From Nocardia coubleae NBRC 108252 (lineage in GTDB: Bacteria; Actinomycetota; Actinomycetes; Mycobacteriales; Mycobacteriaceae): a stretch of 64,000 nucleotides of DNA. Below the pieces are notes generated by a model that saw only the letters and a list, made by a program, of their open reading frames with translations, was not told the DNA's origin and made no database searches. The DNA is taken from positions 1-64,000 of the forward strand of contig NZ_BDBD01000025.1 in NCBI RefSeq assembly GCF_001612805.1, written 5' to 3'. A program made the position numbers and the translations under genes. Numbering within the stretch: the first letter of the stretch is position 1; each line of letters starts with the position of its first letter. This document shows, piece by piece, positions 1-6,798 of this stretch.

Positions 1-96
1 TTTGCTGTTGTTCAAATGTCCGACCTCAACAACCGGGGGGTATGCGAGGCCGGAACCAATAATAATATTGGCACTGACATTCATCGACACACTATT

Positions 97-112
97 GAGT
101 TCTCAAAGAACA
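97..112 (-). promoter_or_regulatory. boxA antitermination element of an rRNA operon leader
   Basis: On the minus strand these bases read TGTTCTTTGAGAACTC, the boxA element found in leaders of mycobacterial and related rrn operons, followed by the usual AATAGTGTG. Transcription would run leftward, so the 16S gene should begin just beyond position 1. BoxA recruits the Nus antitermination complex. No part of the 16S gene itself lies in the window, so this rests on the leader motif and the promoter behind it. Confidence 0.7.
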
Positions 113-169
113 CACGCACACACTTCCGACCCGACGATCAGTCGAGGTTTCCGTGAGGCAAGGGTTCGT

Positions 170-199
170 ACTGTAGTCCAAGCAACCCGCCGGACGCAA
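170..199 (-). promoter_or_regulatory. Candidate rrn promoter
   Basis: Reading leftward, a -35 hexamer TTGCGT (194-199) and a -10 hexamer TACAGT (170-175) are separated by 18 bases, about 60 bases before boxA. This is the expected arrangement for a SigA-type rrn promoter in Mycobacteriales. A second TTGACC at 204-209 has no -10 box at proper spacing. The rest of 1-337 contains no credible gene. Confidence 0.5.
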
Positions 200-337
200 A
201 TCCGGTCAAGCCCTGAACACGCAATCAGTCAGGCGCTCAGCGTCCTACCTCGTGTCTCAGCGGGGCTGAGTCGGTGTCCGTGTCGCTCTGACTCGAACTA
301 AGTTACGTGCCGCCAAACACGAAGTCAAATCGGCTGG

Positions 338-1012
338 TCAGAGCAGGTTTTTCAGATCTTGGTCGAACCAGCCCGGAGCCGCACCGGTGAACCGGTCGCG
401 GTCCCACTGTCCCACCCCTGCGGGGATGGCGCCGAGCAACGGTGTTCCGGTGATCCGGGGCAGATCGTCGCGGTTGCATTCGGAAGCGAGGTCGGGTTCA
501 TCGGGCCAGGCGCCGATGACGAGCCCGGCGCAGCGCACTCCCGCGGCAGCAAGGGTTCTTGTGGTGAGTTCGCTGTGATTGAGGGTGCCGAGGCCGGCGG
601 CAGCGACGACCAGAACGGGGGCGCCGAGTTTCTCGGCGAGGTCGAGCAGGGTGAACTCCCCCATCCGGACCAGCAGCCCGCCCGCCCCTTCGACGAGTAC
701 CAGGTCGGCGTCGGCGAGAGTTTCGATACCCGCGACCGTCTCCGCGAGTGTCAGCATGGGCATGCCTGCCCGGCGGGCGGCGGTGTCGGGGGCGAGCGGT
801 TCGGGGTAGCGAGCCAGCTCGAGGGTGCGGGTGACGCCGGTCAGGCGGGTGACATCGGCGAGGTCGCCGGGTTCGCCGGGCGCGATGCCGGTCTGGGCTG
901 GTTTACACACCGCGACCGTCCGGCCCTCGGCCGACGCGGCGGCGGCCACCGCGGCCGTGGCCACGGTCTTTCCGACATCGGTCGACGTGCCGCTGATCAG
1001 AAGAACACCCAT
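338..1012 (-). CDS. bioD: Dethiobiotin synthetase BioD
   Basis: Cytoplasmic ATP-dependent carboxylase that closes the ureido ring of 7,8-diaminopelargonic acid to give dethiobiotin, the third biotin step here. The 224-residue protein opens with the P-loop GTSTDVGKT (residues 8-16) typical of BioD, and carries VEGAGGLLV in the middle as the family does. The ATG at 1012 follows a GAGG Shine-Dalgarno 7 bases upstream. It is the last gene of bioA-bioF-bioD, 65 bases after bioF, and the rrn leader lies just downstream. Length is normal for the family; no anomaly seen. Confidence 0.96.
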   Translation of the reverse strand: MGVLLISGTSTDVGKTVATAAVAAAASAEGRTVAVCKPAQTGIAPGEPGDLADVTRLTGVTRTLELARYPEPLAPDTAARRAGMPMLTLAETVAGIETLADADLVLVEGAGGLLVRMGEFTLLDLAEKLGAPVLVVAAAGLGTLNHSELTTRTLAAAGVRCAGLVIGAWPDEPDLASECNRDDLPRITGTPLLGAIPAGVGQWDRDRFTGAAPGWFDQDLKNLL

Positions 1013-1077
1013 CTCGCTACCTCACCAATCCTCGGTTCATCACCGATCCGTTCCCTTCCTGCCCAGCTTCGGGCCCG

Positions 1078-2268
1078 TCAGACGACCAGCGCGTCCCCAC
1101 GTGCCTCGGCCAGGACTTCGCCGAGCACTTCGGCGATGGTGCCCAGCTCGGCGGCGGTGAGATCGGCTCGGGCGGTGAGCCGCAGGCGCGAGGTTCCCTC
1201 GGGGACCGACGGCGGACGGAAACAGCCGACTTCGAGCCCGCGCGCTTGGCACGCCTGAGCGGCGTCGAAGGCGCGTTGGGCGTCGCCGAGAACGACCGAG
1301 ACAACGGCCGAGGTCGGTTCGGGCACGCCCGCGACGCGAGCGATGTCCGCCGCGCGGTCCAGCACACGGCTGGCCATGGCCGGGTCACGGCGCAGCAGCG
1401 AAAGCGCCGCGCGGGCAGCGCCGACGGCAGCCGGTGCCAGACCGGTGTCGAAGATGAACGTGCGGGCGGCATCGATGAGATGGGCACGAATCCTGTTGTC
1501 GGCGAGCACTACTCCGCCCTGGGCGGCGAACGCCTTCGACAGGGTGGCGGTGATGACGAGGTCGGGTTGACCCGCCAAGCCCACTTCGTGCACCAATCCC
1601 CTGCCGCCCGCCCCGCGAACGCCGAGTCCGTGGGCTTCGTCGACGACGAGGACCGCGCCGTTGGCCCGGGTGACCCGGTGCAGGTCGGCCAGCGGCGCCA
1701 GGTCGCCATCGGCGCTGAAGACCGAGTCGGTGAGGACGAGCGCCCGCTCCTCGACGCGTTCGGCCAGCAGCCGGTCGACGGCGGCGACATCGCGGTGCGG
1801 CGCGACGGCGATCCGGGCACGGGAGAGCCTGCACGCATCGACGAGTGAGGCGTGACTGCCCGCGTCGGAGACGATGAAGCTGTCGCGCCCGGCCAGGGCG
1901 GTCACCACACCCAGGTTGGCGGCGTAGCCGGAGGCGAAGACCAAACCCGCTTCGGCGCCGACGAATTCGGCCAGTTCGGTTTCCAGGAGCTCGTGTTCGG
2001 CGGTGGTTCCGGTGACCAGCCGCGAACCGGTGGAACCTGCGCCCCAGCGGCGGACCGCGGCGATCGCGCCCTCGATCACTTCCGGGTGACGTACCAGGCC
2101 GAGGTAGTCGTTGGAGGCGAGGTCGATGCTCGCCTGCTCGGGTTCGCGCACGCGCAGGTGCCTGCGCAGCCCGGCGGCGGTGCGCGCGGTGGCGCGTTCG
2201 TCCAGCCAGCTCAACGGATCCGTAGTCACAGCTGAGGAGGATACTTGAACACCGTTCAGGCCGGTCAT
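1078..2268 (-). CDS. bioF: 8-amino-7-oxononanoate synthase BioF
   Basis: PLP enzyme condensing pimeloyl thioester with L-alanine. At 396 residues it is the usual size for the alpha-oxoamine synthase family. Visible marks are SNDYLGL near residue 52, the SHAS histidine region, VVDEAHG near 209 and TATLSKAF with the PLP lysine at about residue 245. The start ATG overlaps the bioA stop as ATGA, indicating translational coupling. The first codons contain a palindrome TGAAC-N3-GTTCA that matches the one ahead of bioA. A start further downstream, for example GTG at codon 14, would put that palindrome outside the gene but has no ribosome binding site. Confidence 0.96.
   Translation of the reverse strand: MTGLNGVQVSSSAVTTDPLSWLDERATARTAAGLRRHLRVREPEQASIDLASNDYLGLVRHPEVIEGAIAAVRRWGAGSTGSRLVTGTTAEHELLETELAEFVGAEAGLVFASGYAANLGVVTALAGRDSFIVSDAGSHASLVDACRLSRARIAVAPHRDVAAVDRLLAERVEERALVLTDSVFSADGDLAPLADLHRVTRANGAVLVVDEAHGLGVRGAGGRGLVHEVGLAGQPDLVITATLSKAFAAQGGVVLADNRIRAHLIDAARTFIFDTGLAPAAVGAARAALSLLRRDPAMASRVLDRAADIARVAGVPEPTSAVVSVVLGDAQRAFDAAQACQARGLEVGCFRPPSVPEGTSRLRLTARADLTAAELGTIAEVLGEVLAEARGDALVV
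2245..2259. promoter_or_regulatory. Second BioQ-type palindrome, inside the 5' end of bioF
   Basis: TTGAACACCGTTCAG contains TGAAC-N3-GTTCA, the same half-sites and spacing as the bioA promoter palindrome. BioQ is the TetR-type biotin regulator of Corynebacterium and Mycobacterium, and its described operators have this layout. Here the site falls within codons 4-8 of bioF, so it might be an auxiliary operator or control an internal promoter. No bioQ gene is in the window; the assignment is by motif only. Confidence 0.55.
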
Positions 2269-3542
2269 CGGATCGAGGCTTTCACGGCCGCGTGCACGGC
2301 GCCGGTGATGGAGGCGATATCGGCGGAGCTGCTGATGAACGGCGGCATGGTGTAGACGAGATTGCGAAAGGGACGCAGCCAGGCACCCGCGTCGACAGCG
2401 GCGTCGGTGGCTGCGCGCATGTCGACGGGTTCGGCGAGTTCGACGACGCCGATGGCCCCGAGCACACGCACGTCGACCACCCCCGGCAGCTCGGCGATCG
2501 GCGCGAGACCTTCGCGCAGCTCGCTTTCGATCCGTGCGACCTCACCGCGCCAATCACGCGAGCGCAGCAGTTCGATCGAGGCCACCGCGACCGCGCACGC
2601 CAGTGGGTTGCCCATGAAGGTCGGCCCGTGCATCAGACCGCCGTGCGCGGCGCTGATGGTTTCGGCGATGCGGGTGGTGCACAGCGCGGCGGCGAGGGTG
2701 AGATAGCCGCCGGTCAGCGCCTTGCCCACGCACATGACGTCCGGGGCGACCCCGGCGTGGTCGGCGGCGAAGAGCGCGCCGGTGCGGCCGAAACCCGTGG
2801 CGATCTCGTCGAAGACGAGCAGCACGTCGTTGGCGTCGCAGATGCGGCGCAGCTCGGTGAGGTAGCGCGGATCGTGCCAGCGCATACCGCCCGCCCCCTG
2901 CACGACGGGCTCGACGATGACGGCGGCCACCTCGTCGCGATGGGTGTGGATCGCGTGTTCGAGTTCGGCGACGTAGTCCTGGGTGAATTCGCGAGGCGGG
3001 GCGGGCACGAAGACCTGATCGGTGAGGACATCGGTCCACAGCGCATGCATGCCGCCCTCGGGATCGCAGACGCTCATCGGCGTGAAGGTGTCGCCGTGGT
3101 AGCCGCCGCGCCAGGTCAGCAGGCGGTTCTTGGCCGGACGGCCGAGCGCCCGCCAGTACTGCAGACACATCTTCGCGGCCACTTCCACCGAGACCGAGCC
3201 GGAGTCGCAGACGAACACCTTGTCCAGGCCCGCGGGAGTGATCTCGACGAGTAGCTGTGCGAGGCGGGCGGCCGGTTCGTGGGTGAGCCCACCGAACATC
3301 ACGTGACTCATCCGCTGCGACTGCGCGAAGAGAGCTTCGTCGAGCACGGGATGCCGGTAGCCGTGCACGGCCGCCCACCAGGAGCTCATTCCGTCGACGA
3401 GTTCACGGCCGTCGGCCAGGGTGAGCCGGGTGCCCGCCGCGCTCGCCACCACCAGCGGTTCGGTGGTAGCCGGGAAACCGCCGTAGGGATGCCAGACATG
3501 GTCGGCGTCCAGGGCGGTGATCTGCTCGGGGGTCAGGTCCAC
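2265..3542 (-). CDS. bioA: Adenosylmethionine-8-amino-7-oxononanoate aminotransferase BioA
   Basis: Class III PLP aminotransferase that uses S-adenosylmethionine to convert 7-keto-8-aminopelargonate to 7,8-diaminopelargonate. Family marks include HVWHPYG at the N-terminus, SSWWAAVHGY, IVEPVVQGAGGM, LVFDEIATGFGRTG and the PLP lysine in GKALTGGYL. I start at GTG 3542 (VDLTPEQI), which has GAGGA just upstream and gives 425 residues. The longer frame to a GTG at 3590 would begin inside the operator palindrome at 3583-3597 and is unlikely. First gene of the operon, with its own regulated promoter downstream of the marR stop. Confidence 0.95.
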   Translation of the reverse strand: MDLTPEQITALDADHVWHPYGGFPATTEPLVVASAAGTRLTLADGRELVDGMSSWWAAVHGYRHPVLDEALFAQSQRMSHVMFGGLTHEPAARLAQLLVEITPAGLDKVFVCDSGSVSVEVAAKMCLQYWRALGRPAKNRLLTWRGGYHGDTFTPMSVCDPEGGMHALWTDVLTDQVFVPAPPREFTQDYVAELEHAIHTHRDEVAAVIVEPVVQGAGGMRWHDPRYLTELRRICDANDVLLVFDEIATGFGRTGALFAADHAGVAPDVMCVGKALTGGYLTLAAALCTTRIAETISAAHGGLMHGPTFMGNPLACAVAVASIELLRSRDWRGEVARIESELREGLAPIAELPGVVDVRVLGAIGVVELAEPVDMRAATDAAVDAGAWLRPFRNLVYTMPPFISSSADIASITGAVHAAVKASIR

Positions 3543-3582
3543 AGCGTGTCCTCGTCGTTGCCCGGTGCCGCCTGCGACGGCC

Positions 3583-3597
3583 TTGAACACTGTTCAA
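3583..3597. promoter_or_regulatory. BioQ-type operator upstream of bioA
   Basis: TTGAACACTGTTCAA is a perfect 6-3-6 palindrome in the 59-bp gap between marR and the bioA start. TGAAC-N3-GTTCA matches the BioQ operator architecture known in Corynebacterium and Mycobacterium biotin genes. Its position about 40 bases before the bioA start fits repression of the bio operon promoter. The adjacent MarR protein is not a BioQ homologue, so the cognate regulator is probably encoded elsewhere. Confidence 0.65.
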
Positions 3598-3601
3598 GTT
3601 A

Positions 3602-4048
3602 TCACCTGTCGCCGACGGCGGACAGACTCGCGACCGCACCGGGAATCCGGGCCAGGGCCGCGCGGACATCGCCGAGCGCGTCGGCGCCCAGCTCGCCGGC
3701 GACGGCGGCCTCGATGCGCCGGATCTCCCGCGCGGCCACGGCAAGGGCATCGCGGCCTTTCGCCGTCGGCACGATCAGGCGTGCGCGTTTGTCGGCGGGA
3801 TCAGCGATGCGCTCGACATAACCACAGCGTTCGAGGTGGGTGACCAGCTCCCCCATCGACTGCTGGGTCATCCCGGCCGACTCGGCCAGGGCGGTCACCC
3901 GCGAGCCGTTCGGCGCCAGATAGCGGAAGACCGCGTAGTGGGCGGGTCGCAGTTCGGTACCGAGGCTTGTGCGCAGGGCGTTGTCGAGTTCCCGTTCGTA
4001 GGCATCGGTGGCCTGGACCAGGAGTTTCAGCAGCGTAGACCTTGACAT
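3602..4048 (-). CDS. MarR-family transcriptional regulator
   Basis: A 148-residue winged-helix regulator. The central region SRVTALAESAGMTQQSM is the DNA-recognition helix-turn-helix, and ERIADPADKRARLI is the beta-wing with the conserved D-x-R-x-R pattern of MarR proteins. It starts 28 bases from the divergent cupin gene, and the gap contains a short palindrome likely to be its operator. The most probable role is ligand-responsive repression of itself and the cupin gene. The bio operon follows on the same strand but has its own operator. The ligand is unknown. Confidence 0.88.
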   Translation of the reverse strand: MSRSTLLKLLVQATDAYERELDNALRTSLGTELRPAHYAVFRYLAPNGSRVTALAESAGMTQQSMGELVTHLERCGYVERIADPADKRARLIVPTAKGRDALAVAAREIRRIEAAVAGELGADALGDVRAALARIPGAVASLSAVGDR

Positions 4049-4053
4049 ATAGG

Positions 4054-4064
4054 AAGGTTACCTT
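4054..4064. promoter_or_regulatory. Palindrome between marR and the cupin gene
   Basis: AAGGTTACCTT (5-1-5 palindrome) occupies the 28-bp gap between divergent starts, with AT-rich flanks (ATATAG on the left, TTATAT on the right) that resemble -10 boxes. A MarR dimer bound here would cover both promoters. This is inferred from position and symmetry. Confidence 0.5.
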
Positions 4065-4076
4065 TATATCTTGGAT

Positions 4077-4613
4077 ATGGCACGCACCGGCACCGTCCTC
4101 ACCTTCCGCAACGGGCATCGGGTCACGCTCGTCGACCGCGGCGCCGACGAGCACGGCGCCTATCTCCGGCTCGAGCACGAGCTGCCGCGCACCGGCAGGC
4201 AGGCGGGCCCGCACTGGCATCCCGAGATCAGCGAGACGTGGACGATCCGCAGCGGGCGGGTGCGCTTCCGCATCGATGGCGCCGACGTCGTCGCCGGACC
4301 GGGCGACACCGTCACCGCACCGCCGCGTGCCGTGCACGAATTTTGGAACGAGGCCGAGGGCACGGTGATGGACCACGTGATCCGGCCGCCGCTGCGGCAC
4401 TGGGAGATGTTCGAGTTCTGGAGCGGGCTGGACAATGCGAACAAGACCACCGAGCAGCGATTGCCCCGCAATCCGTTGGCGCTCGCGCTGCTGTGGGAGT
4501 ACCAGGACGGCTACCTGGCCGGTCCGCCCGCGCTGCTGCAACGGTGGGTTTTCGGCGGGCTCGCCGCGCTGGCCCGGCGCACGGGCTACGCGCGGCGGTT
4601 GATGGCGGGGTGA
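4077..4613 (+). CDS. Cupin-domain protein
   Basis: A 178-residue protein. Residues 1-110 form a single cupin domain: GPHWHPEISETW (metal-binding HxH and E) and later RAVHEFWN. The C-terminal third is amphipathic (LALALLWEYQDGYLAGPP) and may pack against membrane or a partner. I chose ATG 4077; an in-frame TTG at 4071 is possible, and neither has a clear Shine-Dalgarno, so the mRNA may be nearly leaderless. Divergent from marR and probably its target. Substrate and reaction cannot be told from sequence. Confidence 0.8.
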   Translation: MARTGTVLTFRNGHRVTLVDRGADEHGAYLRLEHELPRTGRQAGPHWHPEISETWTIRSGRVRFRIDGADVVAGPGDTVTAPPRAVHEFWNEAEGTVMDHVIRPPLRHWEMFEFWSGLDNANKTTEQRLPRNPLALALLWEYQDGYLAGPPALLQRWVFGGLAALARRTGYARRLMAG

Positions 4614-4670
4614 CGCAGCACCCAGCGCGAGCACGCGCGGTCAGCACGCGGATTCCTCTACTGTCGTAGC

Positions 4671-6791
4671 ATGTCGAGCCCCAACGACCGAACCGGTGAG
4701 GTGACGCCGCTGAGCGTGTGGCCGGGCACGGCCTACCCGCTCGGCGCCACCTACGACGGCGGGGGCACGAACTTCTCGGTGTTCTCCGAGGTGGCCACCC
4801 GGGTGGAGCTGTGCCTGATCGGCGAGGACGGGTCCGAGACGCGGGTGGATCTGGACGAGGTGGACGGGTACGTCTGGCACGCCTATCTCCCCTCGGTCGT
4901 TCCCGGTCAGCGCTATGGATTCCGGGTCCACGGGCCCTACGAGCCCGAGCTCGGCCTGCGCTGCGATCCGGGCAAACTGCTGCTCGACCCGTACGGCAAG
5001 GCCTTCGACGGCGAGTTCGTCAACGATCCCTCGCTCTACACCTACGGCCTGGATTCGCTGGGCCACACCATGACCGGGGTGGTCATCAACCCCTTCTTCG
5101 ATTGGGGCAACGACCGGCCGCCGAATCGGCCGTACCACGAGACGGTGATCTACGAGGCGCACGTCAAGGGCATGACCATGACGCACCCCGACATCCCCGA
5201 CGAACTCCGCGGCACCTATGCCGGCCTGGCGCATCCGGCGATCATCGGGCATCTGAAAGCGCTCGGTGTCACGGCGATCGAGCTGATGCCGGTGCACCAG
5301 TTCTTCCACGATCACGTGCTGACCGATCAGGGACTGCGAAACTACTGGGGCTACAACAGCATCGGGTATCTGGCCCCGCACAACGAGTACGCCTCCCGCC
5401 GCACCGGGGACGCCGCGGTCGCCGAGTTCAAGGCGATGGTGCGGGCGATGCACGCCGAGGGCATCGAGGTGATTCTCGACGTGGTCTACAACCACACCGG
5501 CGAGGGCAACCATCTGGGGCCGATCCTGAGCCTGCGCGGTATCGACAATGCCGCCTACTACCGGCTCGACGACGACAACCCCGAGCACTACAAGGATTTC
5601 ACCGGTACCGGCAACAGCCTCAATGTGCGTCATCCGCACACCCTGCAGCTCATCATGGATTCGCTGCGCTACTGGATTCTCGATATGCACGTCGACGGCT
5701 TCCGCTTCGACCTCGCCGCGACGCTCGCGCGTGAATTGCACGATGTGGACAGGCTTTCCGCGTTCTTCGACCTGGTGCACCAGGATCCGGTGGTGAGTCA
5801 GGTGAAGCTCATCGCCGAGCCGTGGGACGTGGGCGAGGGTGGCTACCAGGTGGGCAACTTCCCCAGCTTGTGGACCGAATGGAACGGCAAGTACCGCGAC
5901 ACGGTGCGCGACTATTGGCGTGGTGAACCGGCGACACTGGGTGAGTTCGCCTCGCGGCTCACCGGGTCGTCGGATCTGTACGAGCCGACCGGTCGACGGC
6001 CCGGCGCGAGCATCAACTTCGTCACCGCGCACGACGGGTTCACCTTGCGGGACCTGGTGTCCTACAACGAGAAACACAACGAGGCCAACGGCGAGGGCAA
6101 CCGCGACGGCGAAAGCCACAACCGCTCGTGGAACTGCGGTGCGGAAGGGCCGACCGACGACCCCGAGGTGGAGGCACTGCGGGCGCGTCAGCAGCGCAAT
6201 CTGCTGGCCACGCTGATCCTGAGCCAGGGCACCCCGATGCTGGCCCACGGTGACGAGATGGGCCGCACCCAGCTCGGCAACAACAATGTGTACTGCCAGG
6301 ACTCGCCGCTGGCGTGGATGGATTGGTCGCTGGCGCAGCAGAACGCGGACCTGCTCGAATTCACCCGCTCGGTGATCGCCTTGCGTACCGAGCATCCGAT
6401 CTTCCGGCGCCGCCGCTTCCTCGCCCCCGGTCCGGCCGACGGCGAGGGGCATCGCCGCGAGATCGCCTGGTTCACGCCCGCCGGCGCGGAGATGACCACC
6501 GACGACTGGCACAGCGGATTCGGCAAGTCCCTCGCCGTGCTGCTCGACGGCGACGGCATCCCCGAGCCCGGCCCGCGCGGGGAACGGATCAGCGACGACT
6601 CGTTCCTGCTGTGCTTCAATGCGCACGACGAAGCGCTCGATTTCGTGCTGCCCGGGCCGGAGTTCGGCGCCGAATGGGCGCTCGCCCTGGATTGTTCGAC
6701 CCCCACCGGTGCCGCCGAAGCCGTTCATGCGGCGGCGACGGTGCTGCCCGTGCCCAGCCGCTGCCTGCTCGTATTGCGCCGAACCGCCTAG
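4671..6791 (+). CDS. treX: Glycogen-debranching enzyme TreX (GlgX)
   Basis: GH13 alpha-1,6-glucosidase that debranches glycogen or maltodextrin to feed TreY and TreZ. The 706-residue protein has an N-terminal CBM48 module (WPGTAYPLGATYDGGGTNF), then the catalytic barrel with VVYNHTGEGN, DGFRFDLA (nucleophile Asp), LIAEPWDVG (acid/base Glu) and FVTAHDGFTL. The ATG at 4671 has no Shine-Dalgarno but sits 6 bases after TACTGT (4659-4664), suggesting a leaderless transcript. treY follows after 7 bases, so the two are cotranscribed. Length and motifs are normal. Confidence 0.95.
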   Translation: MSSPNDRTGEVTPLSVWPGTAYPLGATYDGGGTNFSVFSEVATRVELCLIGEDGSETRVDLDEVDGYVWHAYLPSVVPGQRYGFRVHGPYEPELGLRCDPGKLLLDPYGKAFDGEFVNDPSLYTYGLDSLGHTMTGVVINPFFDWGNDRPPNRPYHETVIYEAHVKGMTMTHPDIPDELRGTYAGLAHPAIIGHLKALGVTAIELMPVHQFFHDHVLTDQGLRNYWGYNSIGYLAPHNEYASRRTGDAAVAEFKAMVRAMHAEGIEVILDVVYNHTGEGNHLGPILSLRGIDNAAYYRLDDDNPEHYKDFTGTGNSLNVRHPHTLQLIMDSLRYWILDMHVDGFRFDLAATLARELHDVDRLSAFFDLVHQDPVVSQVKLIAEPWDVGEGGYQVGNFPSLWTEWNGKYRDTVRDYWRGEPATLGEFASRLTGSSDLYEPTGRRPGASINFVTAHDGFTLRDLVSYNEKHNEANGEGNRDGESHNRSWNCGAEGPTDDPEVEALRARQQRNLLATLILSQGTPMLAHGDEMGRTQLGNNNVYCQDSPLAWMDWSLAQQNADLLEFTRSVIALRTEHPIFRRRRFLAPGPADGEGHRREIAWFTPAGAEMTTDDWHSGFGKSLAVLLDGDGIPEPGPRGERISDDSFLLCFNAHDEALDFVLPGPEFGAEWALALDCSTPTGAAEAVHAAATVLPVPSRCLLVLRRTA

Positions 6792-6798
6792 CGAGACG

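Noticed and set aside
204..209. TTGACC as the -35 of the rrn promoter
   Set aside because: No -10 hexamer at 16-19 bases; the TTGCGT/TACAGT pair is better spaced.
2..301. Open frame of 99 codons on the plus strand at the left edge
   Set aside because: It is antisense to the rrn leader and promoter, with no family and poor residue composition.
3602..4048. The MarR protein as the biotin-operon repressor
   Set aside because: The biotin palindromes match TetR-type BioQ sites, and the MarR gene has its own different palindrome facing the cupin gene.
4641..6728. A 695-codon open frame on the minus strand
   Set aside because: Antisense to treX, which has all GH13 catalytic motifs.
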